The notes under the pieces were generated by a model. The model saw only the letters and a list, made by a program, of their open reading frames with translations, did not search any database and was not told the DNA's origin. DNA of 64,000 nucleotides from Phormidium tenue FACHB-1052 (GTDB lineage Bacteria; Cyanobacteriota; Cyanobacteriia; Phormidesmidales; Phormidesmidaceae): NCBI RefSeq assembly GCF_014696675.1, contig NZ_JACJQN010000001.1:62001-126000 (forward strand). The letters are read 5' to 3'. Positions 24,463-33,830 of this stretch are shown here, in pieces. A program made the position numbers and the translations under genes. Position 1 is the first letter of the stretch. Each line of letters starts with the position of its first letter.

Positions 24463-27285
24463 ATGCGTATTCCTATCGCGACCTACCGGCTTCAGTTCAA
24501 CCCAGATTTTGGGTTTGCTGCGGCCCAAGATATTGTGGAATATCTCAAAAACCTTGGGGTTTCAGATGTCTACGCCTCGCCGATTTTCAAGGCGCGAAAG
24601 GGCAGTACCCACGGCTACGACGTGGTTGACCCCACCCAGCTCAACCCCGAGCTGGGGGGCGAAGCGGGGTTCCAGCCGCTGATCGATACGGTGCACCACC
24701 ACGGGCTGGGCTGGCTGCAAGACATTGTGCCCAACCACATGGCCTATGACGGCCAAAACCCCTACCTCATGGACATCATGGAGTACGGCCCCGACTCAGA
24801 ATATTTCAACTTCTTCGACATTGAGTGGGAAGGGCCAGAGGAACTGGGGGGTCGGGTCTTAGCCCCCATGCTGGGCGATTTTTACGATCGCTGCCTAGAG
24901 CGGGGCGAGATTCAGCTCAGCTACGACGAAACTGGGCTGAGCGTCAACTACTACGGCCTGCGGTTTCCGGTGCGCATCGAATCCTATGGGCGGTTTTTGA
25001 GCTATCAGTCGGGGCGGCTAGCGCAGCAGCTCGACACCAGCGATCGCACCTTCGTTAAAATTTCCGGCATTCTCTACCTGGTCAAAAATGCGATCGTCGA
25101 TCTCAAAGGCCGGGAGTATCGCGACCAGGCCCAGTTCGCCAAAGGTCTGCTGTGGGATGTTTACCAGGAGAGCGACGCCGTCCGCGAGTTCATTGACCAA
25201 AACCTGGTGATCTTTAACGGCACCCCCGACCAGCCCAGCAGCTTTGACCTGCTCGACGAGCTGCTGTCAGAGCAGTTCTACCGGCTGTCGTTTTGGAAGG
25301 TGGGGGCTGAGGAACTCAACTATCGCCGCTTTTTCACCGTCAACGAGCTGATCTGCCTCAAAATCGACAACGAAGAGGTCTTCGAGCAGACCCACGACCT
25401 GATCTGTAAGTTAGTCAAAACCGGCGATTTTACCGGCGTCAGAATCGACCACATCGACGGGCTTTACGACCCCACCCGCTACCTGGAGCGGCTGCGCGAA
25501 AGGCTGGGCGACACCTACATCGTCATCGAAAAAATTCTCGAAGACGAAGAAACCCTGCCCAGTGAATGGCCGATTCAGGGCACCTCGGGCTACGACTCGC
25601 TGATTCAGCTCAACGGCGTGTTTTGCCAACAAGACAACCAAGACGCCTTTACCCACATCTACCAGCAGCTGACCGGCGAAACCACCCCCTACCCCGACCT
25701 GGTGGCCGCCAAAAAGCGGCTGATTGCCGAGACCAACCTGGTCGGCGACATCAACAACCTGGCCCGGTTTCTCAAGCGCGTCTGTCAGCAATATCGCTAC
25801 GGACGCGACCTCACCCTCTACGGCCTGCGCACCGCGATCGAAGAGGTGCTGATTGCCTTTCCGATCTACTGCACCTACGTCAACCAGGAGAAGATCTCCG
25901 AGCGCGACCTGGCCTACGTGCAGGAGGCGATCGAGGCCGCCCGCAAGCGCATTCCTCAGCTAATCAACGAGCTGAATTTAATCGAACGGTTCCTATCGCT
26001 CAACTTTGAAGGCTCATTGCCCGAGGAAGAAAAGGCCCAGTGGCTGCATTTCGTCATGCGCCTACAGCAGTTTACCGGCCCGCTGATGGCCAAAGGCCTA
26101 GAAGACACCCTGTTCTACGGCTACAACCGCTTTATCAGCCTGAATGAGGTGGGCGGCACGCCGGGACACTTTGGCCTCTCTATGCGGCAGTTTCACCAGC
26201 GGCAGCAGCAGCGACAGCACCAATGGCCCCACGCCATGAACGCCAGCTCGACCCACGATACCAAGCGCAGCGAAGACGTACGCGCTCGGCTCAACGTGCT
26301 CTCTGAGCTGCCGAACGACTGGCAGACGGCGGTTAACCTGTGGCGCAGCCTCAACGGCAGCCACAAAACTGTGGTGCGCGACCAGGTGGTGCCCGACGCC
26401 AACGACGAATATTTCCTCTACCAAACCCTGGTGGGGGCGTTTCCGTTTGACGAGAGCGAGCTGCCCAGCTTTAGCGATCGCGTCGCCGACTATGTAGTCA
26501 AAGCCGTGCGCGAGGCCAAGGTGCACACCGCCTGGCTGCGTCCCGATGCCGACTACGAAGAGGGCTATGTGGCCTTTGCCCGCGCCATTTTGACCCCCGG
26601 CGACAAAAACAACTTTCTGCCAGAGTTTCGCAAGTTTCAGCAGCGCATTGCCGACTACGGCATCTACAACTCGCTCTCCCAGGTGGTGCTCAAACTGGCG
26701 CTACCGGGAGTGCCCGACCTCTACCAGGGCCAAGAACTGTGGGACTTTAGCCTGGTTGACCCCGACAACCGCCGCCCGGTGGACTACGACCGGCGGCGTC
26801 ACTGGCTCAACGAGTTGCAGCAGTGGGCCGAGGGCGATCGCGCTGCCCTGCTCAAAAACCTGCTGGAATATCGCCAGGATGGCCGCATTAAACTGTGGGT
26901 CACCCATCGCGGGCTGGCCGCGCGGCAGGCCTACTCCGAGCTGTTTGAGCGGGGCGACTACCAACCGCTATTTGCCCGTGGCGATGCCGAAGATCACATT
27001 TTGGCTTTTGCCCGCCAGTGGGGCAATCAGTGGGTGGTGGCGATCGCCCCCCGCTTTCTCACCAGCCGCATCGAACCTGGCGAATACCCGATCGGCAAAG
27101 TTTGGGGCGACACCACCCTGGCCCTGCCCAGCGGCGTTCAGCATTGGCAAAACTGGATCACGGGCGCATCAGTGACGACCACCGAAGATGCCGCCCTATC
27201 AGATCTGTTGGCCACCTTCCCAGTCGCTATCTTGGTGGGCACAGCAGCCGACCAGCCAACCCCAGAGGCCGCCGCTGAACCCTAA
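24463..27285 (+). CDS. treY: Malto-oligosyltrehalose synthase
   Basis: TreY isomerises the reducing end of a malto-oligosaccharide to an alpha,alpha-1,1 linkage, the first step of the TreY-TreZ pathway. The protein is 940 residues from the ATG at 24463. This start is preferred over an upstream frame start because MRIPIATYRLQFNPDFGF is the conserved family N-terminus. Diagnostic blocks are DVYASPIFKARKGSTHGYDV, LQDIVPNHMAYD, GVRIDHIDGLYDP (nucleophile), YIVIEKILEDEE (acid-base Glu) and NASSTHDTKRSEDVRARL. The C-terminus carries VPDLYQGQELWDFSLVDPDN. An alpha-amylase lies 5 kb away, so starch or glycogen breakdown and trehalose synthesis sit close together. Confidence 0.97.
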   Translation: MRIPIATYRLQFNPDFGFAAAQDIVEYLKNLGVSDVYASPIFKARKGSTHGYDVVDPTQLNPELGGEAGFQPLIDTVHHHGLGWLQDIVPNHMAYDGQNPYLMDIMEYGPDSEYFNFFDIEWEGPEELGGRVLAPMLGDFYDRCLERGEIQLSYDETGLSVNYYGLRFPVRIESYGRFLSYQSGRLAQQLDTSDRTFVKISGILYLVKNAIVDLKGREYRDQAQFAKGLLWDVYQESDAVREFIDQNLVIFNGTPDQPSSFDLLDELLSEQFYRLSFWKVGAEELNYRRFFTVNELICLKIDNEEVFEQTHDLICKLVKTGDFTGVRIDHIDGLYDPTRYLERLRERLGDTYIVIEKILEDEETLPSEWPIQGTSGYDSLIQLNGVFCQQDNQDAFTHIYQQLTGETTPYPDLVAAKKRLIAETNLVGDINNLARFLKRVCQQYRYGRDLTLYGLRTAIEEVLIAFPIYCTYVNQEKISERDLAYVQEAIEAARKRIPQLINELNLIERFLSLNFEGSLPEEEKAQWLHFVMRLQQFTGPLMAKGLEDTLFYGYNRFISLNEVGGTPGHFGLSMRQFHQRQQQRQHQWPHAMNASSTHDTKRSEDVRARLNVLSELPNDWQTAVNLWRSLNGSHKTVVRDQVVPDANDEYFLYQTLVGAFPFDESELPSFSDRVADYVVKAVREAKVHTAWLRPDADYEEGYVAFARAILTPGDKNNFLPEFRKFQQRIADYGIYNSLSQVVLKLALPGVPDLYQGQELWDFSLVDPDNRRPVDYDRRRHWLNELQQWAEGDRAALLKNLLEYRQDGRIKLWVTHRGLAARQAYSELFERGDYQPLFARGDAEDHILAFARQWGNQWVVAIAPRFLTSRIEPGEYPIGKVWGDTTLALPSGVQHWQNWITGASVTTTEDAALSDLLATFPVAILVGTAADQPTPEAAAEP

Positions 27286-27295
27286 GAAGGAGGTT

Positions 27296-27325
27296 GCATT
27301 AGCCCCCTTTGTGGGGGGCTAATGC
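27296..27325 (+). terminator. Hairpin after the treZ-treY pair
   Basis: GCATTAGCCCCC (27296-27307) pairs with GGGGGCTAATGC (27314-27325) in a 12-bp GC-rich stem starting 11 bp past the treY stop. There is no T-run after it, so it may stabilise the 3' end rather than terminate by itself. Confidence 0.6.
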
Positions 27326-27409
27326 GATCGCCCCACCCACTGTCTCCCCGCAGAAGGATGGCAAAGTCAGGCCTCTTGCCTAAGCTAAAGGCGTTGCACA
27401 GGAGTCACT

Positions 27410-27793
27410 ATGGGCGTTCGCAAGCGGATATTTATACTGAGTTCTGCGATCGGCGCTGGTATTGTCACGATCGCCATTGGGTTAATTCTTTGGAGCACGA
27501 CCCTATCCCCAGCCAGCCAGGCCAAGGGCGTCGAGGTTGAGCCAGCACCCATTCAGCTCGAACAGGCTGCTAACCAAGCAGAAAACCTCTCAGAAAATGT
27601 CTACGGTGGGCTTGACACTACCAAGAAGATCAGTGGCAAGACTGAACCCCGCAACCAAGCTATCGAGCGTGGCCGAGACGCCGCTAGCCAAAAAATGAAG
27701 GAATTGGGCGATCGCGCCCGTCAAGCAGAGGAATCTGGAGAAGATGTGCTATCTGCTACCGACAAGCGAGTGCTCAAGCACATCTCAGAGTAA
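27410..27793 (+). CDS. Hypothetical membrane-anchored protein
   Basis: This 127-residue protein has an N-terminal membrane anchor or uncleaved signal (KRIFILSSAIGAGIVTIAIGL, about residues 5-26) followed by a soluble, charged helical region (NQAENLSENVYGGLDTTKK, ERGRDAASQKMKELGDRAR, ESGEDVLSATDKRVLKH). The ATG at 27410 has AGGAG five bases upstream. The tail resembles LEA-like, Ala/Lys/Glu-rich helices, although it is short. It lies 124 bp after treY on the same strand and might be expressed with stress-protection genes. No named family was recognised. Confidence 0.7.
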   Translation: MGVRKRIFILSSAIGAGIVTIAIGLILWSTTLSPASQAKGVEVEPAPIQLEQAANQAENLSENVYGGLDTTKKISGKTEPRNQAIERGRDAASQKMKELGDRARQAEESGEDVLSATDKRVLKHISE

Positions 27794-27876
27794 GTTTAGC
27801 AAACCCATTGAACTGACATTCGGCAGGGGCTTTGTTTATCAAAGCTGAATTGATTGAGCGATCGCGCATTTCAGCC

Positions 27877-28509
27877 TTAGTCACTCGCCATCTGTCGTGG
27901 TGCTACAGCGCGACAGGGGTTACCGTAACAGATTTGCCCTGACGGCAACGACTTCAATACGCTGCTGCGTGCTCCCACTACGCTATTGGCCCCCACCGTT
28001 ACTCCAGGGGCCACAAAGCAGTCGGTCGCCACCCAAGCACCATTTTCAATGTTCACTGGCGCAACTATCAAGCCAAAATGAGGGTCGTGAATATCGTGGC
28101 TGCCGGTGCAGAGGTAGCTCTTTTGTGAGATTACGCAGTGCTGGCCAACAGTGATCTGAGCCAGACTGTAGAGCACCACGTTATCCCCGATCCAGCTATG
28201 GTCGCCGATGCTCACGTTCCAGGGATAGGTGAACCGAGCGGTGGGGCGAATCACCACACCTCGGCCAACGGTGGCCCCAAACCGGCGCAGCAGCCAGCGC
28301 CTCGGCCCGTGGGAGGCATGGGGCGTAAGGGGAAAGACCACCGCCTGCAACAGCCACCACATCAGAATGACGACCTTCGATCGCCCTGGTTTGTACCACG
28401 ACTGGTCGTAGGCATCGAGCCGCACCCAGGGGCGTTTCCCGCCGGGATCGCTTCGCGAATCGCCACTGCTATCCAAAGGGCTGGAATTTAAATCAGGGGG
28501 AACCGTCAT
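27877..28509 (-). CDS. WcaF-like hexapeptide-repeat acetyltransferase
   Basis: This 210-residue acetyltransferase has a left-handed beta-helix. It has the WcaF/colanic-acid opening PWVRLDAYDQSWYKPGRSK. Hexapeptide turns follow (GRGVVIRPTARFTYPWNVSI, DHSWIGDNVVLYSLAQITVG), then QKSYLCTGSHDIHDPHFGLI, where the His is a catalytic candidate, and VATDCFVAPGVTVGANSVVGA near the C-terminus. It probably O-acetylates a surface-polysaccharide sugar using acetyl-CoA in the cytoplasm. It forms a minus-strand cluster with the two glycosyltransferases upstream (28532 and 29544), all likely part of one exopolysaccharide locus. Confidence 0.88.
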   Translation of the reverse strand: MTVPPDLNSSPLDSSGDSRSDPGGKRPWVRLDAYDQSWYKPGRSKVVILMWWLLQAVVFPLTPHASHGPRRWLLRRFGATVGRGVVIRPTARFTYPWNVSIGDHSWIGDNVVLYSLAQITVGQHCVISQKSYLCTGSHDIHDPHFGLIVAPVNIENGAWVATDCFVAPGVTVGANSVVGARSSVLKSLPSGQICYGNPCRAVAPRQMASD

Positions 28510-28531
28510 GGGCAGCCGCCATCAAGAGGTC

Positions 28532-29494
28532 TTAAGGGGCTGATTCTACCGAAATAATCGATGATTGAACCGCTGGCTGAGGCAGGGGCGCAGTTTCTTT
28601 AGGAGTGACATTGAGCTGCCCACCAAACCGCCGCAGCTCAAACAGTTTTACCCCAATCTGATACTCATACTGGCTCAGCAGTCGCCCATAGATATAGCCC
28701 GCCCGCCCGTCTAAAAAGCCTAGCCGCAACACATAGAACAGAACAAACCGCAGCATCGGTTTAAAGGGCAGTCGCACCCAGATTTTCTTGAGAAATCGCT
28801 TGCGCTGCACCGCATCGCCAAACAAATTTGCGCCGATGGTGCCGCCGTCGCCCATGCCGGTGAGCAGGTTGTAGTAGACCTGGGCCTCCCAGTTGGAGTA
28901 GCGGTTGTGGCGAGCTAGCCAGTGATACAAATCGCGAAAGTCTTCGTGGAGCATGTCCTGCTTCAGGTAGCCGACGGCCCCCTCGATCATCACGTGCTCG
29001 TGCACTTCGTTGTCGCCCGTGTTGGGAATGTCGGCGGTTTGCAGGTTTTCGTAGCGGCCTTTTTGGTGGCGAAACAGGCGCAGGTTCCAGTCGGGGTATT
29101 TGCCACCGTGGCGAATCCAGGTGCCAAGAAAAAATACCCGACGGTTGAGGTAGTAGCCGTCAAACTCGGCCCGCTGAATGGCGATCGCAATTTCGTCCCA
29201 CAGTTCTGGGGTAATGCGCTCGTCGCAGTCGACAATCAGCACCCACTCGTGGCTAAAGGGCAAGTTGTCTAAGGCCCAGTTTTTCTTTTTGGGCCAGTGG
29301 CCGTTGAAGTCAAACTGCACCACCTTGGCTCCAGCAGCGGTGGCGATCGCGATGCTGCGATCGCTGCTATTTGAATCCACCACAAAAATCTCTGCCGCCC
29401 GCTCTAGGCTGGCCAGACAGGCGGGCAGATTTTGCTCCTCATCCTTAGCCGGAATCAGCACAGAGATGGGGACTTTAGGGGTCGTCTTAGCCAT
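28532..29494 (-). CDS. Glycosyltransferase family 2 (WaaE/KdtX-like)
   Basis: This 320-residue GT-A fold glycosyltransferase transfers a sugar from a nucleotide donor during cell-surface glycan assembly. Visible blocks are ISVLIPAKDEEQNLPACLAS, EIFVVDSNSSDRSIAIA, a WPKKKNWALDN segment and VLIVDCDERITPELW, where the DxD-like Asp-Cys-Asp binds the metal. Aromatic residues such as GYYLNRRVFFLGTWIRHGG and YHWLARHNRYSNWEA follow the WaaE/KdtX pattern. The ATG at 29494 opens directly into the domain; an in-frame ATG four codons upstream is possible. It lies 22 bp from the acetyltransferase start, so they are probably co-transcribed. Confidence 0.9.
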   Translation of the reverse strand: MAKTTPKVPISVLIPAKDEEQNLPACLASLERAAEIFVVDSNSSDRSIAIATAAGAKVVQFDFNGHWPKKKNWALDNLPFSHEWVLIVDCDERITPELWDEIAIAIQRAEFDGYYLNRRVFFLGTWIRHGGKYPDWNLRLFRHQKGRYENLQTADIPNTGDNEVHEHVMIEGAVGYLKQDMLHEDFRDLYHWLARHNRYSNWEAQVYYNLLTGMGDGGTIGANLFGDAVQRKRFLKKIWVRLPFKPMLRFVLFYVLRLGFLDGRAGYIYGRLLSQYEYQIGVKLFELRRFGGQLNVTPKETAPLPQPAVQSSIISVESAP

Positions 29495-29543
29495 GGTGAA
29501 TTCCATTACACGAAGGATTTACTCAACAAACGCCGGGCGGTGC

Positions 29544-30485
29544 TTAGGGGCAGACCTTCGCCCTAGGACGAGGCCATAGGTGGCGCAGACCGCTGACCAC
29601 GTAGGCCAACTGCCCGTAGGCATAGACCAAATTTTCAAACCGCAGCGCTGGATCAGACCAGTAGCGCCCGGCCTTAACCACCCCCCGCAGCAAACACAGG
29701 CTCCGCACCCGCACCCGTTCCAGGGTCAGGGTGTGGCTGAGCTGCTCGCGGTAGCATTCGCTGATGCCCTGCCACCAGCTGCGGCGCAAAAACCAGCCCC
29801 GACGCAGCCGTTCAGGAGCCACGTTGTGGGCCACCTGTGCCTGGGGCACAAACAAAACCTCATGCCCAGCGGCCAGGGCTAGCTGAGTCAGGTGCAGTTC
29901 TTCGTTGGAGAGCAGGTTTTTGCCTACTCGACCAAGCTGCGGGTCAAAGCCACCCACAGCCTCTAGAAAGCTTTTTTTGACCCCGTAGTTGAGCCCTCGG
30001 GGAGTTTGACCGGGGTTAGTGATCAGTCGCGTCGTCGTGCCCAAATCGTAGGCCCCTAGGCTCTCAGACAGCGTGGACGACAGCCAGCGAGGCGGAGTCA
30101 TATCCTGCGGCCAGATCAGGCTGACGTAGCCACCCGCGATCGCCGCTTTGGGATGCTGCTCAAAGGCTTCCGCTAGGGCGACCAGCCAGTGGGGAGAGGC
30201 TTCGGCATCGTCGTCGAGGTAGGCGAGAATAGTGCCACGGGCGATCGCCGCACCCCGGTTGCGCGCTGCCGATAGCCCCAGGGTGCTCTCATAGACATAG
30301 GTCAACGCCGGATGGGGTAGGTAGGTTTCGACTACGGCCTTGGTGTCATCCGTCGAGGCGTTGTCCACCACAATAATTTCGTAGGCGGCGTAGGTTTGCG
30401 CCAGCAGGCTGGCGATCGCTGCCCCTAGGTAGCGAGCCCGGTTGTGGGTACAAATAATGGCTGAAATTAGGGGCTGAGTCATCAT
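29544..30485 (-). CDS. Glycosyltransferase family 2
   Basis: This is a second GT2 enzyme (313 residues from the ATG at 30485). The donor-binding opening ISAIICTHNRARYLGAAIAS is followed by IIVVDNASTDDTKAV and ILAYLDDDAEASPHWL (DDD metal-binding motif). YGVKKSFLEAVGGFDPQLGR and NEELHLTQLALAAGHEV, an ED-like acceptor region, come next. The C-terminal part (RRGWFLRRSWWQGISECY) is basic and aromatic, suggesting membrane association. It leads the three-gene glycan cluster on the minus strand. Donor and acceptor are unknown. GTG and second ATG starts lie within three codons. Confidence 0.88.
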   Translation of the reverse strand: MMTQPLISAIICTHNRARYLGAAIASLLAQTYAAYEIIVVDNASTDDTKAVVETYLPHPALTYVYESTLGLSAARNRGAAIARGTILAYLDDDAEASPHWLVALAEAFEQHPKAAIAGGYVSLIWPQDMTPPRWLSSTLSESLGAYDLGTTTRLITNPGQTPRGLNYGVKKSFLEAVGGFDPQLGRVGKNLLSNEELHLTQLALAAGHEVLFVPQAQVAHNVAPERLRRGWFLRRSWWQGISECYREQLSHTLTLERVRVRSLCLLRGVVKAGRYWSDPALRFENLVYAYGQLAYVVSGLRHLWPRPRAKVCP

Positions 30486-30640
30486 CAACACTATTGCCGT
30501 AGGGCTGCCAAACTAATATCTCCCGCCCTGTCCAAACGCCACAATGGGCAGCCTAGAACCGCGCTGATTCTAAACTGCCCATTTCAGTCTATAGACTACC
30601 GAAGCCCCCCGTCTGTGATGCGACGGACACCGGCAACCGG

Positions 30641-31723
30641 CTACTGGCGGTAGCTAGGGTGGGGTTGGTAGTAGACCTTCGCCCCTTGATCCGCCACATA
30701 GTGACAGGCCCAGAACGATCGGGCAAAGCTTTTCCACACCGGCTCATCAGAGCGACGGTAATAATCGCCCAAAATTGGCTTAATGGCCTCTGTTGCCGTC
30801 TTCAGGTGATAGTGGGGAATGCCCAAGAAAATGTGGTGGGCCACATGGGTGCCAATGTTGTGGTGAATGGGGTTGATAAACCCATAGTCGCGGTCAATGG
30901 TCGACAGCGCCCCCTTGAGAAAGTACCACTCGTCCCCTCGATACCAGGGAATATCGGGCTCGGTGTGGTGCAAGAACGTCACTAGATCAAGCCACACGAT
31001 AAATACTAAGTAGGGAGCGATATAGTAAGTCGCCAAAAACAATAGCCCCTGGGTTAACCCTACCCAGGCCAAAAACACGACCATGGCCGACCAGCACAGC
31101 GTGCTCACCAACACGTCACGCCGCTCAGAGGGGCGAAACAGCGGACTGTTGGGCATGAAGTGAGAGCCACTGCGCCCCGACGACCGAAAGAACAGATAGA
31201 ACGGATAGGCAAACAATGCTCCATAGAAACGCACCATCTTTTGCGCTTTGGGCATCGCTTGATAGGTCGACTCATCTATTGGGTACCAACTTTCGTCAGT
31301 GTCGAGGTTGCCTGTGTTGGCGTGATGGGTGCGGTGACTAATGCGCCAGCCGTGGTAAGGCACCAGAATAGGCGTGTGGGATAGGTGACCAACCAAGTTG
31401 TTCAGCCACTTGTAGCGCGAAAACGAGCCGTGGCCGCAGTCGTGACCGACCACAAAAAGAGCCCAGAACATGGTGCCCTGAGCCAGCCAAAATACCGGGA
31501 AAAACAGCCAAGAATTGACTGCGTGGGCAACGGCGTACAGCGCCGCAATAATCCCCAAATCCAAGAAGAGGTAGGCCAGCGACTTAATTACGGAAGACTG
31601 AAAACAATGGGTCGGAATCGCCGCTTTGAGATCTTGAAGGGTAAAGTCTAGCTCCTGAGCTGAGCGAACGTAGGCCGAAAATTCTGCGTCTGTAGCTCCG
31701 GTCGGAGCACGATCTACTTGCAC
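30641..31723 (-). CDS. desB: Omega-3 (delta-15) acyl-lipid desaturase
   Basis: This 360-residue membrane enzyme puts a double bond at the omega-3 position of lipid-bound fatty acids, using ferredoxin electrons, and is normally cold-induced. The three His boxes are HDCGH at 94-98, HRTHH at 130-134 and HVAHH near 297, binding the di-iron centre. The surrounding sequence (FVVGHDCGHGSFS, YHGWRISHRTHHANTG, NPIHHNIGTHVAHH) fits DesB better than DesA (omega-6) as I know the families. Hydrophobic stretches near 48-92 and 200-245 span the membrane. The start is GTG (31723). The distinction between DesB and DesA would be settled by a tree. Confidence 0.9.
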   Translation of the reverse strand: MQVDRAPTGATDAEFSAYVRSAQELDFTLQDLKAAIPTHCFQSSVIKSLAYLFLDLGIIAALYAVAHAVNSWLFFPVFWLAQGTMFWALFVVGHDCGHGSFSRYKWLNNLVGHLSHTPILVPYHGWRISHRTHHANTGNLDTDESWYPIDESTYQAMPKAQKMVRFYGALFAYPFYLFFRSSGRSGSHFMPNSPLFRPSERRDVLVSTLCWSAMVVFLAWVGLTQGLLFLATYYIAPYLVFIVWLDLVTFLHHTEPDIPWYRGDEWYFLKGALSTIDRDYGFINPIHHNIGTHVAHHIFLGIPHYHLKTATEAIKPILGDYYRRSDEPVWKSFARSFWACHYVADQGAKVYYQPHPSYRQ

Positions 31724-32013
31724 GAAAGTACCAATTTAACCATAGAGACGAACGCCCAGCTGCTTCCAAAAAAATGAGCGGGCGTTACACAGCTTAACTT
31801 TTCGCGGCATAAAATTCTATCCCGCGATGGCGAAGCATAGTCAGTAAGTTAAAGCAACCTTTTGGGTTAACCGAAGAAAAAATGGTTGGCGAGAGTCCTG
31901 AGCCTATCTGTTGGGACTACCGATGGGCGCTATCAGTGCGATCGCGCATCCCGTGCTGTGGTTCTTAGGGTTTTTAGGAGGGGCGATCGCCCCTCTCAAA
32001 CCAGCAGCAGTCT

Positions 32014-33654
32014 TTAGAGAGAGCTCAGCACAGGGTGCTCCTCTACCCACACCGACACCGACCCACCATTGCAGCGAAACTCAGCCCATCCATCGCCATT
32101 GGTAGTGATAGTTTGAGAAACATGCCCAGTCAAGTCGTAGAACGTGGTGTTGGGCTTGCCCACCTCCATCCATTTGGTGCCCTCTGACCCGTTGCTCAGC
32201 AGCACCGCCATAGCATGGGGGTGGGTCTCAGAGCCAAGGCGCGTCCAGCCCACCACATTGGGATGGTCAAAATAGTCGTACTGGGGGCCATAGGCAAAGT
32301 GCTTGCGGCCAATCAGTAGCCGATCCAAAATCTCCCGATGGGAGTCCATCCAAATTTCGTATTCGTTGCCATCGCGACCCTTATCTACATAGTGAGCACC
32401 GTAATAGTCGCAGTAGAAAATACAGGGATAGCCATCCTGGCGCAGCAAAATCAGCGCGTAGGCCAGGGGCTTGAACCAGGCCTCAACCACCGACTCCAGG
32501 GCTTGCAGGGGCTGGGTATCGTGATTTTCGACCAGGGTGACAGCCAGCAGCGGCATCTCTTTAACCACGGTGTTGTCAAAGATGGTGCGCAGGTCGTAGC
32601 TGTTGCCGGCCCTACTGGCTTTATAAAAGTTGTGGTGTAGCGGCGCGTCAAATAAGTCGAGTTGCCCGCCAGAGTTGCCGGCATACCAGCTCAGCGCTCC
32701 CATGTCATAGGTCCAATATTCACCCACACAAAATAGATCGCGCTGGGCATAGTTTTCCAAGTGGGCCAGCCAATCCACGAAGAAGTCACCGCAGATGTGT
32801 TTGATAGCGTCTACGCGAAACCCGTCTACCCCAATGTGGTCGAGCATCCACTCGCCCCAGTACTTCAACTCGCCGCTCACCTCAGGATGCTCGATATCCA
32901 GATCACAGCCCATCAGGTAGTCAAAGCTGCCGAGTTCCCAGCTCACCTTGTCTTCAAAGGACTTACCTTCAACCAGCCATACGGCTTTGTAGTTGGGTTC
33001 ATAGCTGTTGTAGTCAACGCCGTCAAAGTGATACCAATGCCACTTCATGCTCGAGTACTTATCGCCCCGCCCAGGAAAGGTAAACCCTGTCCACGATTTG
33101 ATCTTGCGCATATCTCCCAGGGCACGGTGGCGATTACCCGGATCCATCGGAATCGCGTTAAATTCCTCTTCACTATCAGCTGCCATTTTATGGTTGAACA
33201 CCACATCGGCGTAGATGTTAATCCCTAAATCGCGACAGGCTTTGACCGCCGCAACATACTCATCCTTAGTGCCATACTTCGTCCGCACTGTGCCCTGTTG
33301 GTCAAATTCCCCCAGGTCAAACAGGTCATAGACTCCATAGCCGACATCGTAACCCCCGCCAATGCCTTTGTAAGCAGGCGGCAGCCATAGGGCGGTAATG
33401 CCAGCATTGGCGAGGGCCTCAGCCTCATCCTTGACTCGATTCCAGTGGCTACCGTCGGCGGCAGTATACCAGTGAAAGTACTGCATCATGGTGCCGTTAA
33501 ACTCCCCTTGCCTGCGCCGACTCCGCAATGCATCGGCGTTAGCCTCCAGCCATTCCTGTAGAGACGCTTTAGCAGTTGCCGATCCTTCGGGGGTAGTGGG
33601 CTTAGAGCCGATCGCCTTAAACGTATCCTTGAGCTGCCGAAAGGGATTAGACAT
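32014..33654 (-). CDS. Alpha-amylase, GH13 family, cytoplasmic type
   Basis: This ~546-residue alpha-amylase hydrolyses internal alpha-1,4 links of glucans. There is no signal peptide, so it acts on intracellular polyglucan. Family blocks: GTMMQYFHWYTAADGSHW, ITALWLPPAYKGIGGGYDVGYG, INIYADVVFNHKM, GVDGFRVDAIKHI (nucleophile Asp), DLFCVGEYWTYD (acid-base Glu) and TLVENHDTQPLQAL (third Asp). These match the liquefying, GH13_5-type bacterial amylases. The ATG at 33654 was chosen because MSNPFRQLKDTF is a plausible N-terminus; a GTG nine codons upstream is possible. The N-terminal ~50 residues precede the catalytic domain. It may feed malto-oligosaccharides to TreY. Confidence 0.95.
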   Translation of the reverse strand: MSNPFRQLKDTFKAIGSKPTTPEGSATAKASLQEWLEANADALRSRRRQGEFNGTMMQYFHWYTAADGSHWNRVKDEAEALANAGITALWLPPAYKGIGGGYDVGYGVYDLFDLGEFDQQGTVRTKYGTKDEYVAAVKACRDLGINIYADVVFNHKMAADSEEEFNAIPMDPGNRHRALGDMRKIKSWTGFTFPGRGDKYSSMKWHWYHFDGVDYNSYEPNYKAVWLVEGKSFEDKVSWELGSFDYLMGCDLDIEHPEVSGELKYWGEWMLDHIGVDGFRVDAIKHICGDFFVDWLAHLENYAQRDLFCVGEYWTYDMGALSWYAGNSGGQLDLFDAPLHHNFYKASRAGNSYDLRTIFDNTVVKEMPLLAVTLVENHDTQPLQALESVVEAWFKPLAYALILLRQDGYPCIFYCDYYGAHYVDKGRDGNEYEIWMDSHREILDRLLIGRKHFAYGPQYDYFDHPNVVGWTRLGSETHPHAMAVLLSNGSEGTKWMEVGKPNTTFYDLTGHVSQTITTNGDGWAEFRCNGGSVSVWVEEHPVLSSL

Positions 33655-33830
33655 AGCGCCCCCAGGGGAATGATTTTCCACCAGAATAGGAGTAAAGTCT
33701 AAAAATTTGATAAAGCTAAGCTAAACTCCAGAAAAATCGGTTTCCCTAATCAAATTATTAGGATCTCGCCCTACTGCCCCTTAACCTCCACACGAATTAA
33801 GGCGCATGAGTTTTGGATATCACGACATTT